A DNA stretch of 64,000 nt. It comes from Candidatus Woesearchaeota archaeon. Lineage in GTDB: Archaea; Nanobdellota; Nanobdellia; Woesearchaeales; ARS49. A model generated the notes under the pieces. That model saw nothing but the letters and a program-made list of their open reading frames with translations, was not told where the DNA came from and ran no database searches. Position 1 is the stretch's first letter, and each line of letters starts with the position of its first letter. The stretch covers positions 633,021-697,020 of the forward strand of contig JAHWHZ010000001.1 of the NCBI GenBank assembly GCA_019322895.1. Direction: 5' to 3'. A program made the translations under genes and the position numbers. Below, one piece after another: positions 50,148 through 59,995 of this stretch.

Positions 50148-52641
50148 GAACATTCTTGTTAAAAAAATGAATCTTGAAAAGCCTTATGATGCTTTTGTAA
50201 AAGAAAACCTTATTCCTATATTAGATAAAGAAGACGAAAAGTTAATACATGATTCAGACTGCTGGGATGGAACCGAATTAAGAGAAGATGTTTTCAAAGC
50301 AAAATATTTCATACTGCCAAAAGATGTTCCGGATTTTATTAAAAAATTAGACATGAAGATAGGCAAGGTAACAAGGCCGGAGAATTACTTGAACCAGAAT
50401 GATATCTGCTTTCTTTTAGAAGATGCAGAGAGCATGGCGGGCATAGACGCCACATTAAAAGAACTGAAAGCAGAAAAAGCCGTTCTGCAGGACGAAAAAG
50501 ATGAACTAGATGACAGGCATTCTGAGCTTGCAGAGAAATTCAAGCAATACAAAGATGATGCAGAAGAAGATATTGCATCTGCTGAAGAAGAGCTTCATTT
50601 CCAGGCAGTTTATGAGCAGGCATTAGAAGATGAAAAAAGAGCATTAAAAGCAGAAGAGAAAAAACTGCGCCAAAAACTGGCTAAACTAATTGCTATGGAC
50701 ACAAAAAGAGTTCAAAAAGGCCTTTCAAATGCACTTGGTGCAGGAGAGCCTGCAGATGTTATAAAATTGAAAAATGAAAAAGATGAGCTGCGCGCTAAAA
50801 ATAGATCTTTAAATACTGAAATAGAACAGGCGCGTCTTTCTTTGCAGAGAGTTCTGGACCAGCAGGCTGAAATAGATGAGGCAGCAGAAGAAAGAGAATT
50901 TTATGATGCAATACATGAGCAGGACCTGCAGGAAAAGCTTCAGGAAGCAGAGAAAAAAAGAGATTACTCGTCTGCTGCAGAAAGTAAGGCACATCACAAA
51001 GCAAGGCATATGGAAGATGCACTTAAGCGTATTCACGGGGATCCTGAAGGTTTGGGAGAATTTTTCTACAATCTTTGGGAGTTGGCGTATGAATTTAATT
51101 ATGAGTTTAGCACCGGCACTTTTGAGCCTAAATGGATTATGGGCGGCGCCTCTCTTACGCCTGGAAAAGTGCTTGATTCAGACGGCCTGCGAGACATGAC
51201 AAAATGGGAAAAGATAAAAGAATATTCATGGAAGAAAATTAGAAAGTTGCCTTTAATAGGATTTCCGCTTTATCAATGGAAGCGCAGGTTTAATACATGG
51301 CCGTCTGCAAAAGAGCTGAGTTATTTCATAAAGTGCATTCATAAGGCATTTGTGGAGATTGAGGAAAAAGACCCTGAATATGCAATGAAGCCTAATAGAG
51401 CGAAAGGTTATTCTATAAGGGATGCAAGCGAAGTATTTGCTGAGAACAATGAGGAATTAAGGCAGAAGATTGTAGAAGAGGCAGGCAAATTAGGAAAACC
51501 GATAAGTGACAAGAATACAGTTAGCTTCAACAAGCCCGCAGAATCAGGCGAACTTAAAGAACTGTACAGCGCACTTGATGCTCTTATGCAGGAAGTTGAT
51601 TACAAGCCAAAAGAAGATACTGCTGAAGATGGCACTCATTTTGAGATAAGCCCTTCGCAAAAATACATTGATTTCATTGCATATCTGGGCAGGAGTCTTA
51701 CAAAAGATGCGCCTGAGACAACAAAAGAAGCAGTTGCTGCTAAAAAGCCTGCAAAAGAAATAACTACACTAGATGAAGTCTTTAGAGAACCAGAAGAAGA
51801 TGCAGAAATGAAAACAACACTTACGCCAGAAGAATTCTTTGGAGACAAAAAACCAGAACCTAAACCAGTTCCAGAACCTAAAATAGAGTCAGGAAGAAAA
51901 GTTGTTACACTAGAGGATTTCTTTGGAGCAGAAGCAGTAGAAAAGTACGAGAAAACATCAGAAGCAGATACTGATAAACTGGCTCCAGAAGAGATGCTTC
52001 CAGAGGCTCGTGAAGCAGCTGCTGAAGCTGTAAAAGCGCAGGAAGAAAAAATAGCACAGCCTAGCAAAGAAACGATTGACAGAGAGAAGAGGCTGGCTGC
52101 ATTAAAGGAGAGGTTGACTGCAGAAAAGGCTGCTAGAGACGGTCACGCAGATGCAGTTGATGATTTATTGCCAGCAGAAGCATATACAGAACAAAAAACA
52201 CCTGTTCCTGAAAGAGTGGAGCCTGAGCTAGTTTTAGAGGAAACCATGGATGAAGTGGTGCTTGAGCATTCTCCGACACCTGATACTTATGAAGGACCTG
52301 AGCAGGCACCTGCAGAAGAGGAAGAAGTATATGTCCTCTGTTTTGAAGAAGAGTCGCAATATATTGAGCCAGCACCTGCTGAAGAAGCACCAAAAGAGCA
52401 GTACGCTGAACCAGAACCTGCTGCTGAAGCAGAGCCAGATGTCTGGGCTATGAGAGACCAGGCATATGACTTGGGAACAAAGGCTGCAGAGGCTTATTCT
52501 GCAGGAAAGCAGGAAGAGGCAGCAGCCTTGACAAGACAAGCACATGAGCTATATCAGCAGATTTTTGCTGAGACAAGTGATTCTGATGACAAGGCCCAAA
52601 TAGACGGTTTAGAGCAGAATCTGGAGTTCTTGCAGCAATAA
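50140..52641 (+). CDS. 833-residue coiled-coil scaffold with repeated FFG motifs
   Basis: Globular N-terminus (1-105), long coiled coil (about 105-300), a second globular part (about 300-520), a Pro/Glu-rich disordered region (about 525-760) and a TPR-like end (about 768-833). The disordered region repeats a short motif: TLDEVFREP, TLTPEEFFGDK and VTLEDFFGAEA, plus a looser LAPEEML. Such spaced copies usually dock a folded partner. Threonines in them could also be kinase targets read by FHA domains. No family recognised. Confidence 0.6.
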   Translation: MTENILVKKMNLEKPYDAFVKENLIPILDKEDEKLIHDSDCWDGTELREDVFKAKYFILPKDVPDFIKKLDMKIGKVTRPENYLNQNDICFLLEDAESMAGIDATLKELKAEKAVLQDEKDELDDRHSELAEKFKQYKDDAEEDIASAEEELHFQAVYEQALEDEKRALKAEEKKLRQKLAKLIAMDTKRVQKGLSNALGAGEPADVIKLKNEKDELRAKNRSLNTEIEQARLSLQRVLDQQAEIDEAAEEREFYDAIHEQDLQEKLQEAEKKRDYSSAAESKAHHKARHMEDALKRIHGDPEGLGEFFYNLWELAYEFNYEFSTGTFEPKWIMGGASLTPGKVLDSDGLRDMTKWEKIKEYSWKKIRKLPLIGFPLYQWKRRFNTWPSAKELSYFIKCIHKAFVEIEEKDPEYAMKPNRAKGYSIRDASEVFAENNEELRQKIVEEAGKLGKPISDKNTVSFNKPAESGELKELYSALDALMQEVDYKPKEDTAEDGTHFEISPSQKYIDFIAYLGRSLTKDAPETTKEAVAAKKPAKEITTLDEVFREPEEDAEMKTTLTPEEFFGDKKPEPKPVPEPKIESGRKVVTLEDFFGAEAVEKYEKTSEADTDKLAPEEMLPEAREAAAEAVKAQEEKIAQPSKETIDREKRLAALKERLTAEKAARDGHADAVDDLLPAEAYTEQKTPVPERVEPELVLEETMDEVVLEHSPTPDTYEGPEQAPAEEEEVYVLCFEEESQYIEPAPAEEAPKEQYAEPEPAAEAEPDVWAMRDQAYDLGTKAAEAYSAGKQEEAAALTRQAHELYQQIFAETSDSDDKAQIDGLEQNLEFLQQ

Positions 52642-52711
52642 AACCGAAAGCTTTAAATACCAATACTATATACTTACTACTAAATAGTGACAAAGAGGGT
52701 GAAGACATAAA

Positions 52712-54325
52712 ATGGAAAAACTCGCAAAATTGAATGAAGACTTAATTAATTTAGCTAAGCCGTTCACTAAAGTAGAGATAGAGAATCCTGTGCAAACGCT
52801 TGACCTGGATACAGAGGCATGTTATCCGCGTATTTCTTCAAAAGGAATAAATCTGCAGGATCTGTATCAGATACCTGATTTTGAAGATGCTGAAGAAGCA
52901 GAACTTATTTTCAAGCCAAGAGGCATTACAAAAAGACAGTGGAATTTTGTAAATAAATTTGTTGAACAGATAAAAAGACCAAGAATTGAAGGAAAAAATC
53001 ATTCTCAAAACTTGTTTTATGCAGTTACTGAAACAATGCCTGATTTGATTGATACTTACATGCTTGACTTGGAAGGCCCTAAGATGGAGCATTTTATTGA
53101 TGCTGTGAGGGAGAGAGTGCTTGTTTATCTTAATGAGCACAAGAATGCTCTGGCAAGCAACAAGGAATTCTTTATAGATCCTGTTAAGGCGCATAAAGAT
53201 AGTTTGGTTAAAGAAGCAGAACAAGCTACTCCTGAAGAGATTCGTGCTGCAAACAAGCTGGATGTTGAATATGCAATCAAAAACGCAGATTACCTTGCTG
53301 CTCCAGATGTTGAAGATATTAATGCAAAACTGAAAGACGAGCTTGAGGGTTTAAAAAGAGCTAATGAATCTTTGGAAAATCAGGTTGCTAAAACACAAAG
53401 AACCGGAGAAAACAGGCTTAATGCCAGCAGGAGAGCTAATGATAAGGTCAAGCAGAAACTGAGAGATAAAATATATGATCTTGAAGGCGCACAAGCTGAT
53501 GCTGAGAGCAGGCTTGCTGAGCAGGAGTTTTATGCACTTGTTGCTGAAGATGCTGCAAAAGAAGAATGGTTTGCTTGGTATCTAGAAAAATGCAAAGAAA
53601 ACAAAGATCTTAAGGATGAAGTCAAAAAGCAGGCAGTAGACTTAGCTAAAAACTGGGAAAGAGCAAGAGAATTATCTCAAAAAACAAGAGTATTGCTTGA
53701 TGAACTTGTTGAAGTTGAGCAAGATGCAGCAGATTTAGGCCAAGCTCATCAAAGTGTATTGCAAAAAAATATTTCTTTAGGAGCTTATGCTAGAAACGTG
53801 GACAAGAGAAACAAGAAATTATATGATGCTAATCGCAAATTAAAAGCAGAGCTTGAAAAGGAAAAAAACAAGCCGCAACCAAAAACACAACCACGGCCAG
53901 CTCCACAACCGCAGCCTAAAGAGCAAGAAGGACTGCCGTTTACACCAGTTAATCCTGATGCTAAAAAGCTGAAAATGCTTGAAGACGCATTATATGTAGG
54001 CATAACTCCTGGAATAACTGCAGCAGAAGAGCGCAAGGTTTATGAGACTTACTTGAATGGATTAGAAAAGATCAGCGAAGATGCAAGAGAGAAAGAATCA
54101 GACAGGCTTAATGTGCTTCTTGGCACTGTATACAACAATCTTGGAGCGATTCTCCTTGAGAGTTTTGACAAGCCTGATGAAGCTGGCAAGTATTTTGCAT
54201 TAGCAGTTGCATGCGCTGAAGAAGAAAAAAGTGTTGCAAAGCCAGTTAATATGGCAAAAGTTATTGAAAAACTTGACACTTACAAGCTAAACAAGATGAG
54301 AAGTGAAAGAAAGAATGCCTCTTAA
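52712..54325 (+). CDS. 537-residue coiled-coil protein, third of the set
   Basis: The N-terminal region (1-205) begins MEKLAKLNEDL and carries several aromatic and proline residues. A long coiled coil (about 208-395), a Pro/Gln linker (KPQPKTQPRPAPQPQ), and a TPR-like C-terminus follow. It has its own promoter (TTTAAATACC near 52653) and GAGGGTGA. Layout matches the two upstream proteins without clear identity. Its stop overlaps the convergent membrane protein gene by 4 nt. Confidence 0.6.
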   Translation: MEKLAKLNEDLINLAKPFTKVEIENPVQTLDLDTEACYPRISSKGINLQDLYQIPDFEDAEEAELIFKPRGITKRQWNFVNKFVEQIKRPRIEGKNHSQNLFYAVTETMPDLIDTYMLDLEGPKMEHFIDAVRERVLVYLNEHKNALASNKEFFIDPVKAHKDSLVKEAEQATPEEIRAANKLDVEYAIKNADYLAAPDVEDINAKLKDELEGLKRANESLENQVAKTQRTGENRLNASRRANDKVKQKLRDKIYDLEGAQADAESRLAEQEFYALVAEDAAKEEWFAWYLEKCKENKDLKDEVKKQAVDLAKNWERARELSQKTRVLLDELVEVEQDAADLGQAHQSVLQKNISLGAYARNVDKRNKKLYDANRKLKAELEKEKNKPQPKTQPRPAPQPQPKEQEGLPFTPVNPDAKKLKMLEDALYVGITPGITAAEERKVYETYLNGLEKISEDAREKESDRLNVLLGTVYNNLGAILLESFDKPDEAGKYFALAVACAEEEKSVAKPVNMAKVIEKLDTYKLNKMRSERKNAS

Positions 54326-56766
54326 ACTCTAGGAGGCAATGGTACTTTAACTGCAGGCCCTAATCCCCCTGTTTCAGTGCCTGATGGCAGTGTTTCTTTT
54401 TCTGCTTTGAACGCGCTTATTAAAAGACCTTCTTCTATTGCTAAGTATTTTTCAACATCTTCTTTGATGGCTTTCAGCCCCTCTAAGGCATATTTCAGTA
54501 TTGTATCTGCTCTTAATGTTTTCTTCTTTTTCAGTTCAACTTCTTTTATATGCTGGGCCACTACGCCTGTAATGAAGTTTTCATAATCTTCAAGATGCTT
54601 GATAATCTCATTTTCTTTTCCAAGGAATTCAACCATGTTTGCATGTATTTTTTCCAGCTTTTTCTTTTCTTCAAAAGATATGCCTAATTCCTTTTTCAGC
54701 AGGCTCGCGAGTTTCTTTTCTGCGAGTTTTATTTTTATTAGTGCATCCCGCACTATTGCTTTGCCTTGCTCAAGCAATGCGACCTCTTCTTTGAGGTTTT
54801 CTTTAACACTTGCTATCATCAGCCTGAGCTGTGCTTCTGCTTCTTCTCTTGTTTTCTTGAATTTCTTGAACTTAACCCCTTTCCCTGTTTTTGGAACCGC
54901 CCCTTCCTCTGTTTTCTCGTAAACCTTGCCTTTTGCCTCAAACCTCGCAATCTCTTCAGGGCTTTCATATGTTGCGCGCAGTTTTGCTATCTGTTCCTGC
55001 GTAATCTCTGTCTTAGACAGTTTTACAAGATTATTGATGAATATTTGTGAGTATTCTATGAGGCTCAACAGCTGAGCCCTTTGTTCTCTCACGCTTTTCA
55101 GCACTACGCTTACTGTTGCCCTGTGCTTTAACCTTTCTTCTGCAGAAATTTCTGCTTCTTCGTGCCGTATTTTTTCAAGCTTTGCAATATATCCTTCTGC
55201 AGTATTCTTGATTTTTGCAAAAAACTTCAAGTAATCGCTTTTTTTCTTGAGAAATACCTCTAATTCTTGTTTTAGCCTTAAGTTTCCTGGCTCTAAGCTG
55301 GAATAGATTGTTGCTCTTTCAAATGTCTTTATCAGGAAGCGCGCTGCTTCTGCATCATTGCGGACTTTGGTTAGATTTGTCCGCACTTCATTTGATTCAC
55401 TTGGCTTGAAAGCAGCCACATCCTTGCTTGTGTCCAATATTTCAGCAAGCAGCACTGCGATTTGAGAAGTTATACTGTCAATATTTTCTCTTGCAGCTTT
55501 AAGGTCTTCTGCCTTGAAAATATCTTTTGTATGATCCTTGAATTCAGCTACAAGGTCCCTTACCTGCACTGCGCTGAAATTAGCATCATTATTCAATGCA
55601 TTTATATTTTTGATTAATTCTTCATTTCTTTCAGGTTTTACAAGCGTGCTTTGCTTAACCAGTTCTTTCATTGTCTCAGCTGCATTAGCCACAGCAGCTG
55701 TCAGATCGTCTGTAACGCCGGTTATATTGCTGAGCCTGCGCTCTGCATCAATAATTACATCATATATTTTTATGCTTCTGAACTCTTCTTGCGCTTGCTT
55801 TAATTTCTCTGCAAGCGCTTTCAGGTTATCGCTGTATATTTTCAGGTCTTTTGCTTTGGCTGTTGCAATCTTTTGCTCAATATCTGCTGTCTGTTTTATT
55901 ATTAAGTTGAGAATCTGTTTCATGCCTTTAGCCCAGACCTTTGCTTTTTCCAAAGCAGTGCTCACTCTATTGACTGCTTCTATTGTGTCTGTTATTAATT
56001 TGTCAAGCTCTTTATTGATTTTATCAACTGTTGCAAACCTGGCCGCAATCTTTTTCCCTGCTGCTTTAAGTACAGCTCCTGCTTTGCCTGCCAGGAAGGG
56101 GACTGCTTTACCAAAAGTCCATTTTCCTGCGCTTGCACCATAGCCTGCCAGTCCTTTAAGAGCGCGTCCGCCCCAACCAAGTAATCTGCCAAGCCCGCTT
56201 TCTACAGGTGCGCCTCCTGTTGCCGCACCAGCCAATGACATCACTAAATATACTATTACTAGAATAACCAAAGCAAGGAAAACAAGCAATGCTATAAAGA
56301 TAAATGTTGCAGGGATTGCACTCAGGATTCCTGCAGGAATAAATGACCCTGTGAACGAGCCCACGCGTGAGCTGAATAACGGCACTCCTGTCAAGACAAG
56401 CACTAAAAACAGCAGTGTAATTGCGCCCACAATCAGTGCAGATATTATTCTGTGCTTTTTTCCCAGCTTTTCATCAATCCAGGTCCATGCCAGGACGCCG
56501 ACCAAGAGAATCAATGCCACGATAATCCATGGTCCTATGTCTGGAATAAGGTGTATTCCCCTGAATTCCATGTAACCTACAAGCATGATTCCCAGGCAGA
56601 AGCCAATTACGCCTCCTATTGTTTGGCTTTTCTTAGGATCTTCAGATAATCTTGTCTTCTTGAACAATTCCCTGAACAAAACTCCGAGAAGTATACATAG
56701 CAGCAAGCCGTCAAATACCCATGGCGCAGAATTGTATATGCTCAGGAAACTACTGGTATCAACCAT
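54322..56766 (-). CDS. Membrane-anchored coiled-coil protein (814 aa)
   Basis: About five spans (17-33, 46-64, 80-95, 106-125 and 152-178) are followed by a glycine-rich amphipathic stretch (180-230). About 560 residues of helical, coiled-coil cytoplasmic sequence follow. It resembles in outline a membrane receptor or tether without a known sensor or signalling domain. It is divergent from the Ser/Thr kinase and convergent with the coiled-coil genes, so it could anchor that scaffold to the membrane. Confidence 0.6.
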   Translation of the reverse strand: MVDTSSFLSIYNSAPWVFDGLLLCILLGVLFRELFKKTRLSEDPKKSQTIGGVIGFCLGIMLVGYMEFRGIHLIPDIGPWIIVALILLVGVLAWTWIDEKLGKKHRIISALIVGAITLLFLVLVLTGVPLFSSRVGSFTGSFIPAGILSAIPATFIFIALLVFLALVILVIVYLVMSLAGAATGGAPVESGLGRLLGWGGRALKGLAGYGASAGKWTFGKAVPFLAGKAGAVLKAAGKKIAARFATVDKINKELDKLITDTIEAVNRVSTALEKAKVWAKGMKQILNLIIKQTADIEQKIATAKAKDLKIYSDNLKALAEKLKQAQEEFRSIKIYDVIIDAERRLSNITGVTDDLTAAVANAAETMKELVKQSTLVKPERNEELIKNINALNNDANFSAVQVRDLVAEFKDHTKDIFKAEDLKAARENIDSITSQIAVLLAEILDTSKDVAAFKPSESNEVRTNLTKVRNDAEAARFLIKTFERATIYSSLEPGNLRLKQELEVFLKKKSDYLKFFAKIKNTAEGYIAKLEKIRHEEAEISAEERLKHRATVSVVLKSVREQRAQLLSLIEYSQIFINNLVKLSKTEITQEQIAKLRATYESPEEIARFEAKGKVYEKTEEGAVPKTGKGVKFKKFKKTREEAEAQLRLMIASVKENLKEEVALLEQGKAIVRDALIKIKLAEKKLASLLKKELGISFEEKKKLEKIHANMVEFLGKENEIIKHLEDYENFITGVVAQHIKEVELKKKKTLRADTILKYALEGLKAIKEDVEKYLAIEEGLLISAFKAEKETLPSGTETGGLGPAVKVPLPPRV

Positions 56767-56881
56767 CTCATCAACTCTTTTCTATATTACAAACTAAACT
56801 ATTTATGCTGTATATAAATATTTCTAAATTTTACGCCCAAAAACTTGTTTTCCGCAAATATTCCGCTTTTTTTACAGCAAT

Positions 56882-56890
56882 GTTTTTAAA
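56882..56890 (+). promoter_or_regulatory. TATA box of the kinase gene
   Basis: GTTTTTAAA lies about 25 nt before the kinase ATG, indicating a leaderless message and supporting the start at 56913. Confidence 0.5.
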
Positions 56891-56912
56891 TCCAGAAAAC
56901 TTCTCTTCTTGC

Positions 56913-58160
56913 ATGGCTGATTTAGTGGGGACCACTTTGGGAGACTGCTATCTGGAAGAGCAGGTTGGCAAAGGTGCATTTAGCACAGTTTATCGCGCTT
57001 TGAACTATGAGACTGGATTAGAGACTGCCTGCAAGGTATTTACAAGAGCTTCTCCGCAATTAGAAAAAGAAGCAGAAGCTCTTTTGGAATTAAGCAGCCA
57101 CCCGAATATTGTTGAAGTGTATGAAGCAAGCCCTGATTATATTGAGATGGAGCTTTGCAAGGAAAGCTTAAGAAGCGTGCTTGAAGAAGGCCCTCTAGAA
57201 AAAGATGAGGCTGTCTATATAACTCTGGAAGTTCTTTCTGCGCTGGAATATGCTCATGGAAAAGGCATACTGCACAGGGATGTAAAGCCGTCTAATATAT
57301 TGCTGACTTCAAGAGGCAAGGTTAAGCTCTGTGATTTTGGATTGTTCAAGGATCTCAAGTCTGATTTGAGAAGCTCTTGGAAGACTCTGACCAATCCTGA
57401 TGTCAAGGTTACAAGAGAAGATATAGAGAACAGCCTGCCTGAGACAGATGAAGAGACAAGAAAAGCTATTGCAGGAACTTTTGCTTACATGGCTCCTGAG
57501 CAGGCAGAAGGTTATTCAGATATACGGTCTGATATTTTTTCAGTAGGCGTAAGTTTGTATGAGACGCTCACAGGAAATGTTCCTATTTATTCTGACAATC
57601 CATATGGTGATGAGGCTTTAGACAGCATAATCCTGAAAAGCATGGACAGGAATCCAGATAAAAGATTCCAGAGCGCTTCTGAGATGAAGGCTGCATTAGA
57701 ATCTGTTGTGCAGGAGAATGCAGAGCTGAATGAGTTTGTGCAAAGCGCAAGACTGCCTGCCAGAGAAGATTCTTCCAGGCGCATATTTGCTTATTTGCTG
57801 GCTTTGCCAATTGCAAGCAGCATAGTGTACGGCGTGGGCAATGGCATTGCTACTAATATGCCGGAGACACTTGGTTCTGCAGGCATTGGAGCACTTGCAG
57901 GGGCGCTTTCTTCACTTGGATTGCACAGGCTTTTCCGCGGGAAAAGGTCTGAGCGCGAGCAGAAAGCAGCTGCAATTGTTGGCGCAGTCTATGGAACTTT
58001 GGCTGGAGGAAGCTGCCGCGGATTGATGCCTGAGGATTTATTGCAGCAGATAAATGAAGTACTCTCAACAGGAGGGTGCGGCATAAGCGGGGCAGTGTTT
58101 GTGCTCACGACGCTTTACTTGATAACAAGAGTAAGCAGTTATATTTATCCTAGCAGATGA
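56913..58160 (+). CDS. Membrane-anchored Hanks-type Ser/Thr protein kinase
   Basis: 415 residues. The kinase domain (about 10-285) has the glycine loop VGKGAFSTV, Lys41 in ACK, HRDVKPSN, DFG and MAPEQAEG; all catalytic residues are present. The stretch between DFG and APE is long (about 55 residues) and charged. The last 120 residues hold two or three membrane spans, so the kinase faces the cytoplasm. Its 3' end overlaps the FHA-caspase gene tail to tail by 11 bp. Eukaryote-like kinases are rare in DPANN genomes. Confidence 0.9.
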   Translation: MADLVGTTLGDCYLEEQVGKGAFSTVYRALNYETGLETACKVFTRASPQLEKEAEALLELSSHPNIVEVYEASPDYIEMELCKESLRSVLEEGPLEKDEAVYITLEVLSALEYAHGKGILHRDVKPSNILLTSRGKVKLCDFGLFKDLKSDLRSSWKTLTNPDVKVTREDIENSLPETDEETRKAIAGTFAYMAPEQAEGYSDIRSDIFSVGVSLYETLTGNVPIYSDNPYGDEALDSIILKSMDRNPDKRFQSASEMKAALESVVQENAELNEFVQSARLPAREDSSRRIFAYLLALPIASSIVYGVGNGIATNMPETLGSAGIGALAGALSSLGLHRLFRGKRSEREQKAAAIVGAVYGTLAGGSCRGLMPEDLLQQINEVLSTGGCGISGAVFVLTTLYLITRVSSYIYPSR

Positions 58161-59151
58161 ATATTGATTTTTCTCCTTTTCTTGCACAGGTGTTGGGCAT
58201 GGCCATACTCCTTCCTAATACATCCATATCTATGTTTTTAAAATCATAGGGCTTGGACAGCAGTAATTCAATTGCCACTGAAAACGCGTGTGAAAAGGAG
58301 TTCCAGCCATAAAGTTCTTCTTCTGCTGAAAATAAATACAAGCCAGATTGCAGATCAAGATTCTCCCAGCCGGCTGCGGCATAACATGAGTCAATGATGA
58401 CCAGCTTTTTTGCTTTTATTTTATTGAGATATTCTGTTATTTCTGTTTTGCAGACTGTTTGTTCAATTGTTGTAAGGACTTTGTTGTTTCCGTGTGCAGC
58501 ATAATAGAAGAAAAACAGGCTGTTTTCTGAAAGCTGTTCTGCTTCATATAAGCTAAAGCGCAGCTCATCAAGCGTGACTGCTTCATGTTTTATTATTTTT
58601 TTTGAACACGGCGTATTTAGTTTTTTGAGCCATTCATCAAACCTTGAAATTATTTTGTCTATATCCGCACTCCTTTTTTCCTTATTATCAACTCCTACAA
58701 GCAAGGCATATATCTGCTCTATCTGCTTGTAGACCTTGAATCTTGCACTGTCTTCTTTTTTTCCTCCCAGATGAAATATCTGCTCGTCCTCAAGCTTTGC
58801 TTTTTTTATTTTTTTGCCTTCAATATATGTTCCGTTCTTGCTGCCTAAATCAGTTATGTATAATTCATTATTTTTTTCTTCAAGAAAGACATGAAATCTT
58901 GATATGTGCCTGAATTTTTCTGGATTTAAAGAAAAAATTGATTCAACATGCAGTTCAAGATTCCTTTTTTGAAGATCTGATGATAAATAATCATTACAGC
59001 ATGCTGTATGATAATCCCATTCTTCTAATTTTTTATGGTATTTTGCAAGTGTACCTATCAATAAGTTAGCAGCAGGAATCACCCTTCGCTCTAGTTCAAC
59101 AACATTCTTGTCTATGTCGCCGATTGCAACAGGTCTTATGAGCCATGTCAT
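58150..59151 (-). CDS. FHA domain fused to caspase-like (C14) protease
   Basis: 333 residues. The FHA domain (about 60-140) has SRFH (84-87) and GSKNGT (103-108). The caspase-like domain (about 145-333) has the catalytic His220 in YYAAHG and Cys256 in VIIDSCYAAAG, each after a hydrophobic strand as the fold requires. FHA domains bind phosphothreonine, so substrate or self-phosphorylation by the adjacent kinase could recruit or switch the protease. Prokaryotic caspase-like proteases often act in cell death or defence. Confidence 0.82.
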   Translation of the reverse strand: MTWLIRPVAIGDIDKNVVELERRVIPAANLLIGTLAKYHKKLEEWDYHTACCNDYLSSDLQKRNLELHVESIFSLNPEKFRHISRFHVFLEEKNNELYITDLGSKNGTYIEGKKIKKAKLEDEQIFHLGGKKEDSARFKVYKQIEQIYALLVGVDNKEKRSADIDKIISRFDEWLKKLNTPCSKKIIKHEAVTLDELRFSLYEAEQLSENSLFFFYYAAHGNNKVLTTIEQTVCKTEITEYLNKIKAKKLVIIDSCYAAAGWENLDLQSGLYLFSAEEELYGWNSFSHAFSVAIELLLSKPYDFKNIDMDVLGRSMAMPNTCARKGEKSIFIC

Positions 59152-59271
59152 GTATTATTAAGGATTTTATCTTTTAATATGTTTATCGCAGAAAAATCCG
59201 GAATATCTTTGATTTTTTCAAAAGATTTATATATCCTGAATTCAATTTTAAATAAAAAAAGGTGATAATAA

Positions 59272-59694
59272 ATGGCTGAAATCGTTATACTTCCTGCAAT
59301 TTTGTGCGGCTTAATTATTGGTATCTATGAGGCGCTTCTTTTACATAGGGATGTCACAGTGCCTACTCACAGATTTGGACATACAATCCAGGCTTTGATA
59401 TACGCAGTGATTGCAGTGTTCTTTACGATGAATGCAGGCTTTATTTATGCAACCTTTACTTTCCTGCAAGGCATTCCATTATTGCAGTATCCAATCGTGT
59501 TCCAGATTGCTATCGGCTTGATAACCATGATAAAGATCCATGGTGCAAGCTATGCAATAAGGACAACAACTGTCGGCATGAGCGTCGGTATGAGAGAGAC
59601 TTGGCTGCATAGTGCGATGGTCGGGGCATTGGTTGTAGTTGCTCCTTATGTCTGGCCTTTTGTTGCGCCAGTAATGCCTACTTGGCTTAAATAG
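59272..59694 (+). CDS. Four-span membrane protein
   Basis: 140 residues: spans at about 3-22, 39-58, 72-88 and 112-133. A histidine-bearing loop (LHRDVTVPTHRFGH) follows the first span. GGTGATAATAA precedes the ATG, with a TTTATATATCC box upstream. Unrecognised; similar orphan proteins are common in these archaea. Confidence 0.6.
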   Translation: MAEIVILPAILCGLIIGIYEALLLHRDVTVPTHRFGHTIQALIYAVIAVFFTMNAGFIYATFTFLQGIPLLQYPIVFQIAIGLITMIKIHGASYAIRTTTVGMSVGMRETWLHSAMVGALVVVAPYVWPFVAPVMPTWLK

Positions 59695-59697
59695 AAA

Positions 59698-59994
59698 TTA
59701 TTTTCTTTCTTTTTCACATGCTTTTCTTAATTTAATAAGCATGTCTTTTATCTTGTCTGCATCTTCTTTTTGTTCTGTTACAATCTGCAGCTGGGCAAGA
59801 AGTGTTATCTGCTCTTTCAAAGGCGCGGGAATAGGTTTGCTTCTTGCTGCCTGTGTTCCAATAAAATCACTTAATATTGCTATGTCTTTTTTTAATTCAC
59901 CATATTCTTCTGGGTCCATGAATGCCAGGTCCACTATTTGCAGCATTGCATCTATTGTTGCTATCTTTTGTTTTATTGGATCTTTTTTTGTCAT
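59698..59994 (-). CDS. Small helical protein
   Basis: 98 residues, soluble, helical and charged. It ends 3 nt after the convergent 140-residue gene and starts 1 nt after the stop of the membrane protein gene upstream, so it is translationally coupled. Unrecognised. Confidence 0.6.
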   Translation of the reverse strand: MTKKDPIKQKIATIDAMLQIVDLAFMDPEEYGELKKDIAILSDFIGTQAARSKPIPAPLKEQITLLAQLQIVTEQKEDADKIKDMLIKLRKACEKERK

Positions 59995-59995
59995 T

